Assembly (NCBI GenBank): GCA_021464245.1
Contig: JADCRB010000163.1
Span: forward strand, 124,001-188,000
DNA: 64,000 nucleotides
Reading direction: 5' to 3'
Source: Carallia brachiata
Taxonomy: Eukaryota > Streptophyta > Magnoliopsida > Malpighiales > Rhizophoraceae
Both the position numbers and the translations under genes were made by a program. Every line of letters begins with the position of its first letter. The stretch's first letter is position 1. Positions 34,671 to 47,961 of this stretch are shown here, in pieces. The notes beneath the pieces were generated by a model. That model was not told the origin of the DNA. It ran no database searches and was given only the letters and a program-made list of their open reading frames with translations.

Positions 34671-35475
34671 TCAATGCTAGTGCTTTACTCTGGCACTCAT
34701 CTTTCAGTGACAAAGAAAATGGATAATCCGTCATGGAAGATCTAACTAGGATCTGGTTACTGCCATGAATGGTTAAAAGCATTAATCATGATGCTCTTTG
34801 GTGCCTTCTTTCAGGTTTTGTTGTCCTGATTTGCAACAGCAGAGTTTCTTATTATGATTGGTGGCATGGACATTACATTTTTTTGTAATGGTTGTGATTC
34901 AATAATATTGATCAGATGGGATTTGAAGTGGCCAAGAGCCTCACTTTGGAGTTCATGTACTGCCTCCTGAACCTGTTCAAGTCATATGCTATGCCATGAG
35001 ATAGTGGAATGTTGTTCTATTATAAAACCATTCCTTATGTAGCATTAGTTTCTAGACTTTCATTTTACATTGAACTTCATTCATTGAATCTACGATCTTC
35101 TTGCTTCTGAGTTTCTTTATTGAATTTGCAGCATTCTTTCGAATGAGCATCTCATATGTAGCACTTGGCTTTGGAATACATTTATTTTGTTTGTTAGTTA
35201 AACATGGGAAATGCAATGGTATTGCATTATAAATGCGGTTTTTAAAAGTTGAGCGCACTCTATTGAAATGTATGATAATTGCTGCCAATCTTTTGAAAAG
35301 ACCACCATTGGCGGCATGCTGCAATTGTCTTGTGGCATGTTTTTCCAGTTCCACAGCCCCTCGAATGTCAGTTACTAAGAAGCCAACCAGACAAAGTAGT
35401 GGGTTTCCGTTAGAATTAGAGTAGATAGCATACATAACAGATATCAGAGAACTAGTGGGGGTAGCGGGTACCACA
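34671..35475. other. downstream of FLZ locus, no supported gene
   Basis: A 140-codon minus-strand ORF at 35052-35474 has no recognisable motif. I treat it as chance or as an unknown fragment. Confidence 0.35.
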
Positions 35476-35560
35476 GTCCGTGTGGCAGAATTGGTAAGGG
35501 ATTTGGGCTTGTGGCCTTATGATCGGGAATTTGAATTTTGTCGGAGTTAAATAATAGGTT
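35476..35560 (+). mobile_element. tRNA-like SINE head (degenerate)
   Basis: TGTGGCAGAATTGGTAAGG fits a Pol III A-box. GGGAATTTGAATTTTG about 45 nt later is a weak B-box. It does not fold into a convincing tRNA, so a retroposon head or tRNA pseudogene is more likely. Confidence 0.4.
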
Positions 35561-37404
35561 AAATATACGGCGCATTATTTGGTGTGAGATATGTTATAAT
35601 TATTTGGTCTATTTGTATGTTTTAGATGAGAAGTCATAATGCTCTTTACTGAAATTATGAAATATTACTTTGCTTTTCCTATTTTCTAGACTAAAAACAA
35701 CCCATTTTGTTTTTCGTTTATTAAAAAAAAGATAACTAGTTGGGTTGCTTGGTACGCCATGTAATGGAGTGAATAAGAAATTACTTATACCACACAATCA
35801 AATTTCATAGGTTAAACTTATGACGAAAAATGAAAAATAGCCCAACTAATATTCCCGAGTTGAAGATAAAAAAAAAATGTTATATAGTATTTTACTTGAT
35901 AGATGTATAATTTCTTTAGTAGGAATAATATTGATTTTTTGTAATATTAGTGGTATTTCAATTCTTTTTTTCTTTTGGTACAAAGCGGAGAAGAAATCAA
36001 CTGAATAAAAAATTATTATTTTTTGTTTATTTATTTTAAAAAATAATTATAAAATTTCAAAAAATGCCAAGACATGGAATTTAAAGTGTCGCCGGTCTTC
36101 TGACGTAGCATCTAAAGTATTACTAGTTTTTTAACGTAGCATCTGAGGTGGCACAACATAACATTAATAACTAATGGTAGTCTAACAGCAAGGACTAAAA
36201 CATGTGACGGATTAATGATAAAAAATGAAGTTTCTGTAACTAACAAAAGGGCCAAATGTGAGGGACGAAAAGTGATTTGTGATTTTTTATGGGCATATTG
36301 AAAAAGTTGTCATATTCTATTCATTTTACAATTACAAATAAATTTTTTTTGTAATCGTTATCATAAAAGATGAATAAAAAAAATAATTATATTTTTTTAT
36401 TACATATTTTATTATCGCCGTTGCAAAAAAATTCTTTTCAATTATAGTATGACCAATTTGTATGCCAAAATCATTTGCAAAGAACTTTTTCCGATTTTTT
36501 ATTTACCATCATCAACCCATAATAAAGCAAAACATGCCTCTTCGATAGATGAATTTTTGTTCAGATAAATGCTATAAATCTTTCTACAAATGAAAGGCCG
36601 CGTCTCATGTCCCTGCCGCTCAAAATTAAGGTAACATGAAAAAATGAATGTTAAATTAAGATTAGGGTACAGGTGAACGAGTCTCCCCGCCTTGAGGTCT
36701 GTGAAATGTGTGCAAAATTTTGATCCTTTTTTGTTCCTCGGGTTTCTTTACACAGCATTAAATTAAATTTATTAGAAGCCAATAATTCATAATACCGTGA
36801 TAATTGAGTAAGAAGAGGGACGAAATAACTAGGTGAAAGTGACCAACCAGCATGAATATAATTGTTAGTTGAAATAAGACACAAGCTATTTTAAATCCAT
36901 TTATATCCACTGTAGAAAAATAAAAGTACTTGCACGTATATTTAAGATTGAATAATGGCTGCTATCCCTAGTCTGTAACAAAAACTAGGGATTTTGATTC
37001 ACAGTTACTCCCTAGTTGCATCATAATAAACCATTACAAACCCTTTTCTCTTGATATTGGATCCAGTTTCTATCAGAAAAAGAATAATTTTTGACACAGA
37101 CACCAACAATAGCTTTAATGTAGACAAGTTGATAGATAACTTTTTTTTTTTTTTTTAGATAACTTGATTACATATTTTCACTAATTGTCACTTCCACAAA
37201 CCTTCAATAGTAAACAACCACAAATCTTAAATAGTAACCAATTCCAATATCGATATAAGATGCGTTTCATAAATAACAAATAGTAAAAAAATGATATCTT
37301 ACAAATAAGATTAAAATTTATGTGCCGATAACGACACCATACACTATAACTCTTTTTCGTTGAGATGCCCATAAATATTATATTATGAGTTTAACTTTCA
37401 CATG
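35561..37404. other. intergenic, AT-rich
   Basis: No gene was recognised. A perfect 9-bp stem (ATCCCTAGT at 36964-36972 with ACTAGGGAT at 36984-36992) is the only distinct structure. Confidence 0.45.
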
Positions 37405-38330
37405 AGTTTTGAGTTTTCTCCAACATCTTAATCAATAAAGTTTGTAATTGCAATGGTAAGTGCATATTATTCATTTGATGCTGTGAAATCTTTTCTATCT
37501 ATAACCCACTGCATCACACGTGATACCTGTTTTAATCCATCCAATTACTATAAATATAGAGCTCATTCAATTAATGTGAAACTTTAGTGAAGGTAAAACT
37601 ATTTAACAAAACAAAATAATGAAGATCTTGTATGAAGCTAATTCTTTTATGAATTTTGTCTTCACACATTTCTCATTTCCGACTGATAATGAAAATACAT
37701 CCAAGAAGAAAAATTCGGCCAAAAAAAAAGGTAAAACAAAACATTTCGAGTCATGCAATAAATACATAATCTAAACGTTTAAGTGTCAAATATTTCAATT
37801 GATAAAGTCTCCTGATGTTATTTTAATAAATCAGGGATCGAATCGCACATTCACTTGAGATAAGAGGGCTAGGTGATGCCATTTGGGATTGAAAGAGTAC
37901 ATTTAAAATTGAAAAGTTAAGTTTTATTTGTTTTCAAGTTAAATATCAAATGATTTGTGACTTGAAATTTGTTTCTTATGATATTGGGATGAGCTAACAA
38001 GTTTTAGGTTCGAGTGGCATTTCACCCATAACCACAATTCATAAACAAATTCGTTAACATCAATCTCTTCAAACCTCTACTTAGTTTAACATAGATGAGG
38101 GATCCAGTTTCATAGTAAGGCGGGCAGGTAGGTTAGCATGACTGAAAAAAGTCCACAAGTTGGTTATTTGCATGCCTGACACATATGGAAGCACTTCTCC
38201 TTGCTAGATCAAATGCAACAATCCCCTCATCACAGACGTCATTAAACTCTCAGTAAGCACTCAAATGCAGGCAGGCCCCAACAAGAACACCATAGGCTTG
38301 TCCACCAACATGATAATAACAATTGGGAGG
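37405..38330 (+). repeat. duplicated segment, copy A (copy B at 49955)
   Basis: Collinear with 49955-50815 in the same orientation, with many small differences. Shared landmarks are CTCCAACATCT, AATTGCAATGGTAAG, GTGAAGGTAAAA, GAATTTTGTCTTCAC, GAAAATACATCCAAGAAGAA, CTTGAGATAAGA, CACAAGTTGGT and ACCAACAAGA-CACCATAG. A SINE-like A/B-box pair (about 37800-37850) is carried by both copies, so it predates the duplication. Confidence 0.8.
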
Positions 38331-40687
38331 TTTCCTAATCTTTCTTTGAGAATTGGTTTGCAATACGATAAAAATTATATTGGGTTGCTAGGGCTTGGAA
38401 CCCAATTCTCCACATATCTATCACCAAATAAGCATACTTTTGACTGTAAATATACTACGGAATTCAATGGATCCTTGGGCCCTTATTCTAACATTCTGGC
38501 ACTCTCTACATCTATAAATATGTCCTCTTCAAGGTAATACTCTCTCCCTCCTTCACATCTTTTATAGGCATTGGAGTGCTAACATCGGGGACAAACCTTG
38601 CCTATGCATCGTTTGTAGATCTTGTAGATGTTGGATCCCAATCCTGATTTAACTCGGTAACTTAATCTAAACTGTATCCGGTACTGAACCTAGATAATTT
38701 TCCTCATCAATTTGAGCCTAGTGGATGATTTTCCTCATCACACAATTCACCAAGCATTACTCAAGAAAGAAATACGATTTTTTTTTGTTTTTACTAAAAA
38801 ATTCGAATTAGACACTTAATTTTAGTTACGATTCACGATGTCATATCCCAATCCACCGAGATATCTTGAGAAGCTGGTATTATTTCTCAAGATGTCATAT
38901 CAAAATCCACCAAGAATATTCTCACCCTGTCGCTATGGCTCCACAATATTCGCACAAATTCTTAATATTATCAGTCTCAAATATGGAATGATCGCTTTCA
39001 TCGCTTCAAACATTTTGGATGGATGAGTAGATGGGTGGTCACTTGTATTTTAGGTTAAATGATCATATTCTCTCCTTTGTTTCTTCCACTCACTCATGCA
39101 GTCCTGCTCGCGTGGGTGCTTCCTTCTGAAACAAAAAACTCTCATAACATGGAAAAAACAAAATTTTGATTTAAGCTAAAAGCCCCGCAATTTGAATGTT
39201 TAACTGTGTTTTGGATTTCAAAAGTGTAATTCTTGTTGGATTTCACAGAGAAATACTTGCATTCCTTTGTTATCCAATTTCTAATAAATAAGTACCCAAC
39301 GTTCCTGTTTGTGACATTTTTATGACTACTACTCTTGTGTATTCTCATTTTATTTGTTTTTACATGCATTGGAGCCCTAGGCGTCTACTAACTGAGAATT
39401 TTTTTTCTTTTTCCTTTTTGAATCGATTCATTGATATTTATGAATTTTGGAGATTTGATATGATTTTTATTTATGTCGAACACAACGCTAGTGCGACACA
39501 GCTCAAACATGCCTAAAAATGTTTGACCAATAATCAAAATGAAAATTTCGAGTGTCTGAAACTTCTTCGTGCGTATAAAACAAAAGATTTTCAAGGTATT
39601 ACATATAATAGTTGTTTTCTGTGAACATTTAATTGGTAGAAAATAATAATCAGTAAGTACCTTCTATTTTAGTTATATATGAGAAACTTTCATTTATAAT
39701 TTTTTTAAATATTATGCTAAATATACAAGTTGTATATTCTTTGATAGTTCTTAACAACAAATTAATTGGAACATTGAAGAATATAATATCTTTACATAAA
39801 TCATGTGTTGAAAAATATTAAAAAAAATTTTAAATTATTTGAATTGCATATCTATAATGTATACAATGTATATTTTCTAATCATATCTGCGTTGTACATG
39901 TGTCATAATTTTCTAAACATTTACATGGGTTGTAGTTATATTGTATTTTGTATATTATAGATGAATATAGTTCTACTTTTTTAGAGTTTTGTTTCCTACA
40001 CTCTCTCGCGCGCACACCACTTTAAAACTAATTTAAGGCCAATGAAAAAGTCACGTATTATTTGTATCATCAAAGTAAATTAGTATTAGATTCGCAGAAT
40101 ACATGAGTTTATTAAATTTGTTGTGAATTTAGTTTTTTCTTATGTAACTATAATTAATTATAAATACTAACTTTAATGAGAAATTGAGAAATATAATTAA
40201 GAGAAAGCAAACGAATAATAAAGCAAACAATCTTTGTGTTTTTCTAATGTGAAAAAGAGAATTGTTGGCAAATAATCAAATGAAAATCAACTCGATAATA
40301 AAAAAAATATAATCAGAAAACTAAAACAACTATAATCAATTATAAAGACTAAACTTAATGAAAAATTGTTTAGGTGAAAAAATTAAAATATGAAATTGAG
40401 AAATCTAGTTAAGAGCAAGTAAGTGATACTTTTATAATGGGAAAAGAAGAGTACATGCATATAAAAATCCTAAATCTATTGAAATTGAAATTCTAATTTA
40501 ATCAAATACTAAAAAATACTACAATTGTTGAGAGCCTATTAAAAATTCTAAAATTAAGCTTTTGAAAAACAATGGAATAAAATTATAAAATCAAATAAAT
40601 TAAAATACATATAGATTTGTTGAGTTCATTTTTCCAAATTATATGTCATATTTATAATTATACAATAGAATGAAATTTTTATCTTTC
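38331..40687. other. 2.36-kb segment present only in copy A
   Basis: Copy B jumps directly from the equivalent of 38330 to the equivalent of 40688, so this block was inserted in copy A or deleted from copy B. The flanks read CAATTGG and CAATTTG. It holds a near-duplicated phrase GATGTCATATC..AATCCACC (about 38838 and 38892) and very AT-rich DNA. No coding domain was seen. Confidence 0.55.
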
Positions 40688-40875
40688 AATTTGATTAGTA
40701 ATATTAATTTAGATGTTTTTTTTTCATCATTTTAGTTTTTATTTATACAATAAATTTTTATAATTTTGATAATATTCATACTACTCAAATCGTTGATTTC
40801 TTTCCCAGTGAACAATTTAAAGGCTCAACCCATCACAACTCAACTCATTAAAAATTATTTATTATAAATCAACAA
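40688..40875 (+). repeat. continuation of duplicated segment, copy A
   Basis: Matches 50809-50975 through AATATTAA-TTAGATGTTTTTT, TTTATAATTTT and CAACTCATTAAAA. It marks the resumption of collinearity after the unmatched block. Confidence 0.6.
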
Positions 40876-40911
40876 TAATTTGAATTCAATAAGCAATTTT
40901 TTTTTTTTTGA

Positions 40912-41722
40912 AGGACCGGCATTTGGCTCTATCGTGCGCCGGTCGTGACTACTGTGAGCCAAGAGAGCCATGCTAGCCTTCATCACTCTTGTAGCATTTG
41001 GTGCCTCTCTATAGGCTCCATGCCCCTCTGTGAGCTTGTTTCTGGTGCTCTTTTTTCATTTTTTGGTGTATTTCTTGGTTCCTAACTTCCGTTTTGTGGG
41101 CTGTTCTTTCTTGTCTCGCCATTTAGTCTCGACTTTAGGTTTTGTCGGTTACCTTCCTCATTTTGCTTCTTTCTCTCTTATGAGTGGGAAGGCAGAGGAG
41201 GGGTGCTTTTTGGGTTGTTAGGTGGCCGTTTATAGCTTAGAGCCTGTTACCGTCTGCACTACTCATCTATCTTTTGATTTGACTTTCCTCTGACAATTTG
41301 GTCCATGCTTGCTTTCACCTTGTGGATGGTGCAGCAGCATTCTGGTGGCCTTACTACTGTAAGTCCTGTTGGGCTTGCTACTGCTCCTGGTATGTTGGGT
41401 TCTTATAGCCGTTTGTGCAATGGAGGGGCTGGAAGTTTCTGACTTATAGACCTTCTCCTTCGAGCCTTAGACCTTTACCATATATGGGTCTATCTTCTTT
41501 CTAGGCTTTGGATAAGGGACTGAGCTTATTTTGACTTGTATGTCTGTTGTAGGATTTGGATTTATGCTTTGGTGGGCTGTGCTATTTATAGGAGGGTGAC
41601 CTGTATTTTCTTTCCTTATATTGGATGCGTAGACTCTTTAGACTAACTTTTTATGTACCTAGAATGGTTTTTAATCTAATACAATTTCTCTTATGGTAAA
41701 AAGAAAGTTAAAAAAAAAAAGG
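40912..41722 (+). mobile_element. 5'-truncated LINE-like retroposon (3' end)
   Basis: An 0.8-kb island of higher GC with T-rich sense sequence. It ends in CTAATACAATTTCTC and an A-rich tail (about 41700-41720), the usual look of plant L1-type 3' ends. An imperfect target duplication flanks it: GCAATTTTTTT before 40912 and GCAAATTTTTT after 41721. No reverse transcriptase remains. Confidence 0.5.
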
Positions 41723-42429
41723 CAAATTTTTTAAATCATTTGAAATGGGGATTCTTTTCTTCTCCAATTGTTGAGTTCCATTTGTCATGCTTCGTTAAGG
41801 CTCCATGTAGCACATTTCATTTGTGGGGTATATCTTATATATCTATATTTAAGTATAAAAAGTTAAAGTTAAGAAAAAATTTCAGTTTTTCTCTCTCTAT
41901 CATGTGATAATTTCTCATAAATTCTTAAATTAAAAATATTAAAATATTTTTTAATTATCAAAATTTTATTACAATTAGGACAAGATTAAAATTTTATAAA
42001 TTAATTAATATAAATTTAATTCTAATCAAATAAGAATTCAATTAATTTATTAGTAATACTTTGTCTCTAATTAAATTTTTATGATTATTAAATTTCTAAT
42101 AAAAAATAATAATAAAAGAATCAAAAAATTCTCAAATTCTCTTTTTTCAGTAAAAAAGAATTAAAAAAATCTCTTAAATTTATCTATCTTTTTTGGAAAA
42201 GGAAAAAAAATAACTATACTAATTTTTTAAAAAAAATGAAGAAATAAAAACTACTTTCAATTCATTTTTTCTTAAAAAATAGCTTTATTTACTTTAAAAA
42301 AAAGTTGAATATTCCTAAAAAAAATTCTCTGTTAAAATATATTTTCACTTTTTCGCTTTTAAATAAAATAATAAAAAAAAATTTAAAAAAATATTACTAT
42401 CTAATCTGCTTCTGCCTTTTCTCATTTAG
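41723..42429. other. very AT-rich spacer
   Basis: Long A and T runs with no gene or element that I can support. Confidence 0.5.
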
Positions 42430-45400
42430 CTATAGGCCAGCGGCATAGGAAGCAGAAGAGGAAAAGGGCAAACGACGCTTTTACAGTTTCTTCAGCTCGA
42501 ATTAAGACGTTGCTTTCTTGAATTTGAGAGGGTACATGCTTGCTTCTAATTTGGATGGTCCCACTTGTTTATTCTCTTCCATGTGGCTCTGATCTCTCGT
42601 CCTCTTCTTGGCATTCCTCTTTCTTCTTTTTCTTCCGCATTTGATTAGGGCGCTTTTTTCCTGTGGGGTTATTAGAATTTAATCAAATATCTTTTGCACT
42701 ATTGATCATGCCTCTCGTTAACTTGTGTGCCTGACTCGCATGATCAATAGCGCTGCTGTCGGAGTTGCTCTTCTTCTTTCTCTACTTAAACAGTAAATAC
42801 GATGGAGTTTACCAATAATAAACAAAGGAAGGGGAATCTGTCGTCGAATACATAAACAAATGGCGTGTAAAAATCGTCTAACAGATACTTCTGCAGTGAA
42901 AATATGCGTTCAGGGAGCTGTTATTTTGGGTTAGTAGTTTTTGTGAAGCGACAGTGATTACGGAACCGACGTCATGTCAGCTTTGATGGTGTGGCTCAAG
43001 GAGAACTATGTGGCTCAGCTAACGCAGGTCGTGATCGGCGAGATGAAGATTAACAAAATCGAGATTTTGCACTTTGAGGCCCAAGTTAGCCTCGGCAGCG
43101 GAGACGTTGCAATTGGCAGCGGCATGAATCTGTGCGTCCACTCGAAACTTGGGGAGGCAGTTCGGGAGAGGAGTTCGTAGGCTGTGGTCCAAGCCAAGAT
43201 GAATCCATGCCCAATTCCACTTGCAAGAGGCAAAGGACAAAGTCTAAGCCCAAGAAGCGGCACAGCCAATTCATAGTATTCGGATTCTCAAACTGTTACT
43301 TTTCTTGATGGGTCTCTTTGAATATCCTTTCTTGCAGTGATGATATTGTCTTATAATGCTCGTCATTGTCTAGTTCCTCTCATATTCCCTTCATTGCTTC
43401 CGTTATGTATGAACATGAAAATTTTCCTCATCATCAGTTTGGTTCAAGTTCATGAAACAACCAAGCAGTAAAAGAGTCTGACAAACTTACTCTCTTTGAT
43501 TCCTAAGAGATCTCTCTGTTGGCTAAGGGGTCTATTCAATATTCAATCTTGAAGAAATTCCCACTCTAACATGTCCTCATGCAAGATGGTCTATTACTCT
43601 TGCATTATTTCATGCTTTTCGTCCTTTTTCTTTTGGATAGAAGATTGATCCAATTTTCAATTTTTTATTCTATTTCGTTTTTGGGTATCTTGTTTAATGT
43701 GATAGCCTATTGTTTTCAGTAATTGACATGTTGGTATTCGATTAAGGAAAAGAAACTAACAGGGCAACATATGTGCAAATTTGGATGTGCAATATTGCCT
43801 TTTGAGTTCAAGTGTGATGGCATGTGCTAGCTAGGATTCAATGTATCAATTCATTGTCCTATGATTTGCAATAAATCCCTGCATATGTTGATGTTACTGA
43901 AGTCTTGCCTGTCTACTTGGCATCCTGTGCATTCGTTCTTAGTGTTTTTGCGTATTTTGCCTTGCTCTTGTCTGTGTACCTCTCTCTCTCCTTTGTTCAG
44001 TTCTGAACAGTTACTTCTTTAATTACAATAGTGGTAGGTGAAAAGGCAAATAAGTCACGGTTTCTGTTAATCAGCGTCAACAGGGTTTGCCGAATCATTT
44101 GCTGCTCTGATTTTTGGTAAGCAAGCCAGACTCAATGGGTTCAATACCACTACATCTCTCCGTCTCTATATGATATAAATTGGCTTAAAACTATATGGTT
44201 TTATTTGACAGTAAAGTGGAAGTAGCACATGAAATATTTGCTGCTAATTTTAATTTTTTGAAGTGGCGGAGATGCCCATTTTTCTGTCATTCTTTTTTTT
44301 CAGTAAACGTGAAGGTATTAGTGGGTTTACAGTTTGGCCACGAGTTTCCTTGGCTGCTAAATTTTGTACTGACTTGTGCCAAATAACTCCAGGGGACACG
44401 TGAATACATTAACTTTTTTTTTTTTTTTCCCCTACTATGCTGTCAGTTCTTGGTGCCATTTCTGATTAGGATGTTTTGATTAGGTGTGTGATGAGAACCA
44501 TAAAAGTCGAACTTATGAAATTCAATATTTAAACAATTTTTATTCCAGATCTGTTTCTTTTGAATCAAAGCAAAATTTTCGCTGTAATCTATGGCATACA
44601 TGTCCTGTATTGACTTGCCTACTTTATTTGTGACCTTAATATCTTTTTGTCTAAAAACTTTTTGTATCAGTTAGAGAAGTGAAAAGGCTTCAGGTGGAGA
44701 AAACATTGAGAGTTACCACACAGCATGATACTTCCTTTGCTCAATATTTATCGCTGCAGTACACAAGAGCCTTGATGTTGGAAACATCCTCAGCTTTGAG
44801 TTGGCCCAAGTTGGAAAAATCTATTTGAAATGCACGCATGTTCTCCTGCTAGCTCAGTCTTTCCTTGTTGTTATCATTTTAGTGCATACTGTCGACTTTA
44901 TCTAATCATGCTTATATCTTTTGTCTTGTTTAATCTTTGTATGTTTCAGGAGTAGAAAGTTGATCAATCACACGAGGAGATTTATACATCCTCTTATGTG
45001 GCGATGCAAGCAGTTAGAATTGAAATCGGAGAACTTCCGTCCCAAGTCATAGAAGTATGGCAGAGAACTTGCAGACCATGAACATAAGAAGCAGTTTGAT
45101 TTTAAGACATTTCTTGTGGAACGTTTTCATGCAAAGTCCTTTTTCCAGCTATTCTGAAGGGAAGAGAGGAAAAGAAAGAAAAGAAGGGAACTTGAAGAGA
45201 CAACAGACTTAGGAACATACTTGCGTCAACAGAACCTGTTCTCCTATTATGGTAGGAGATTCTACAATCTATCTTATATTTGTACAGCTCTAGCAATAGC
45301 AATGAAGAAATAGTAATTTCTGTTTGCTTTTCTTCTGTTTACCAGAGAAGCGCGGGGATCTGCCACCATTGGTACTTTAGTAGATGGCTTTGGCTTTGGA

Positions 45401-45600
45401 AATCCTGTAAAACATGCTGGAGCGAAAAAGAAACATGGCTAGCATGAAATGAATCGCAACATACATCATAGACAAGATGGTAGTGAAGTTTGTAGAGTCT
45501 GTATGTTTGGGTATTACTAAAAGATAAGATTGTATAGAAAGTGTTGGCAAGTTGGGTGACCATCCTTTGATACCGGGCCCGAGGAAGAGGATGCAAGTTT
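42430..45600 (+). other. unclassified, transcribed-looking locus
   Basis: This interval has the texture of a plant transcription unit. It contains exon-like, higher-GC blocks (42430-42530, 42970-43280, 44950-45110), T-rich intron-like stretches between them, and plausible splice sites such as a TTTCAG acceptor near 44949. The best ORF, at 42974-43180, encodes 68 residues beginning MSALMVWLKENY and containing VSLGSGDVAIGSG. I do not recognise it. It may be a non-coding RNA, a short-peptide gene, or a decayed gene. Confidence 0.35.
42699..42750. repeat. perfect 13-bp inverted repeat hairpin
   Basis: CTATTGATCATGC (42699-42711) and GCATGATCAATAG (42738-42750) are perfectly complementary around a 26-nt loop. 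They extend to about 16 bp with one mismatch. No known miRNA was recognised. Confidence 0.85.
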
Positions 45601-46698
45601 GCGGAATAAATTACAATTTATATTTTGAAAGTAAGTTAGTAATCACAGATCGCATCAATCATTTTGGAAAATTTCAAAAAAATCCTGTATTTTCAAAAGC
45701 AGTCTCAAAAAACATTCCAAAGTTATCATTCCGTGAACTAAAGTTAGACTTAATAACAAAAATGTCATTGAAATGATATAAATGGTCCAAATTGCCCTCA
45801 CATTGCAGTCACTGTAAAAAAAAAAAAAGAACAGATCTGAAGGCCAGTTGCAATACTCTGGAACAGGAGATACTTCATGTAATACTCGGTGCCAACATGG
45901 AGGCAAGGCTCTGTCCTGTCCTTGGCTTCTCTGTACACGACCACCACAACTGAGACAAAACTCCAATGTGTCTCCCTAGCAATCTATACCCACTGGTCAA
46001 ATGGCCATACTCTAGTTTCATCGTCGTCGTCTTCCACCGCAACGGAGGGCTGCTGCAGACTCACGGTCTCCTCTAGCATCAATAGGTACACATACTGCTA
46101 TCTACCAAAAAAAAAAAAAAAAAAAGGAATAGCAGCAAGTAAGAAAAATCAATTCTTTTTACGCAGCAAATTTCAGCCTAAAGGGTTCATTTTAGAGTCT
46201 GGTTTAAATGAAAAAGAACGTAGAGAACATTTGCTCATGTAGGTGCTAGACATTTTTGGACAAGCATCTGACATGTAGATTCTCTACAATACTAAAGAAA
46301 CTTTCATATGGCCACCAATCTCCACAATACCAAAACCCCTATTTCTTTTCTTTTTTTTTTTTTTTAAACAGCAAATACCATTTTGTTCACTGCATCTTCA
46401 ACCAAGAATGCCCAAAAGGGCAAGAATCTGACATTTGGAGTTTGAAATTTTAACCTGCATAAAATCTGAATTAACGTGACTTTAGCAGTCAGTTTCCCTT
46501 GGGGCGTTAAAGATTTAAAGTGTAGGTACTTAAGTAACAATCTTCAAAAGATCTTCTAAAGCCTTTGATTTATTTTCCAAGATCCATGTAACAGGACCTC
46601 TTCTGTGGAGCAAAGGTAAGCATATTTCGTCCATTGCATCCAAAATTCTTAAAACCGATTCAGCTACCTACAAACTTAAGTAGCAATCTGCACTAAAG
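45601..46698. other. intergenic, no gene seen
   Basis: A-runs at 45817 and 46108-46125 and T-runs at 46350. ORFs on both strands are low-complexity. Confidence 0.4.
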
Positions 46699-47220
46699 TG
46701 CTCACCTAACATGCACGGACACGGACACGATACAACATGAAGACGAGGACACGAAAATTTAAAAAAAATTAGGACACGGATACAGCGTGATAAAATATAT
46801 TAAATATTATATATGTATATATGTAATTTAAATATTTTTAATAAATTTAAAATTTTTTTATATGTAATTCATAATAATTATTATTATGATATTTTATGAT
46901 ATAACTTGTATTTTGTCCATAATTTTTTTAAAAGTTATTATATATGTGTGTGTATATGTATTATATATGCATTTGTGTGTGGATGTGTGTATATATATAA
47001 CCAAATATTTTTAACAAATAATAGAGTGTGTATAATATGTTAATTAAAATATTAAATATATATAAAAGTGTCTGACACATGAATTAGAAGTGTTTATAAC
47101 TGAATTTTTTTTAAAATTTTTTTGTTAGACATATTTTGAAGTGTCTGATACATGTTCGAAGAGTGTCAGACAATCATCGTATCTAACACATATATCCGAT
47201 ACAAACACTCATCATTTTAA
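46699..47220. mobile_element. repeat with GACAC-rich ends (unclassified DNA element)
   Basis: The left part has CACGGACACGGACACGATAC and GGACACGGATAC. The right part has GTGTCTGACAC, GTGTCTGATAC and GTGTCAGACA in the opposite sense, around an AT-rich core. This arrangement recurs in plant genomes as a dispersed non-autonomous element. I could not define clean terminal repeats or a target duplication. Confidence 0.5.
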
Positions 47221-47961
47221 AAATATTTATACTTTTGAGGTGTTCAGATGCACAAAAAAATAACCTCAATTATGATAGCAAGAAAATTCTGTACTTTTTT
47301 TACTCAGAATTATTTCAGGAGGGTCAAGCTTGCATGACGTGTGTACAAGTGCGTAGAGAATGTCTGTCTCCCTACAATTTGTGCAATATATACTAGAGAA
47401 CTAAGAAATTCACCTATTGCAAGTTAGAAGAATGAAGAATAGGGAGAGAACATTTCTTTGTCTCAATAAGCAGTATGTTTAATTTGAAAAAGTTACAGGA
47501 CATCCACAGCGTACAACTTGCCTGAAGAAAAAAGAAAATCAAAATAGCAGGCAAAGTAATGCTTAACAATGTAAAATTTATGTCGAGTGTAGGTACCATC
47601 AAGCTTTTAGTATCTAATGCCCATATCTTGTACGTTTAAAACCAGCAATCTACATAAAATAAAAAAATAAAAAAATAGCAATCAGAAGAAGGCACCTTAA
47701 GACCCTTCTTTCAAAACCCAGAATTCTCCTAGAATCACAAATTGGACACCAAAATCGCAAAAAAAAAAAAAAAAAAAAAAAAAAGCAGAGCACAGCCACA
47801 TGTTGTGTTTTGAGAAGCAAACTCAAAACGCTAACACATCTTGAAAATGAGATAACATAGACCGCGATAGAGAGAGAAGCAACATCTAATAATAATTATT
47901 AATAAACAAAGTTGTCCCTAAACCCAAAAGAGCCGAGCGGCCGAATGTGTCTTACAATTAA

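Noticed and set aside
35052..35474. 140-codon minus-strand ORF
   Set aside because: No recognisable motif, no clear splice partners or promoter, and composition like its surroundings. An ORF this long is expected by chance in a 64-kb window.
35476..35560. Possible tRNA gene
   Set aside because: A- and B-box-like motifs are present, but no acceptor or anticodon stem pairs properly. Kept only as a SINE-like head.
42699..42750. miR167-like hairpin (shared GCATGATC)
   Set aside because: Only eight bases match the mature miRNA and the stem is too short for a plant precursor.
46108..46125. Poly-A runs here and at 47759-47784 as retrogene tails
   Set aside because: No coding sequence or flanking duplication upstream. 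They are simple homopolymers.
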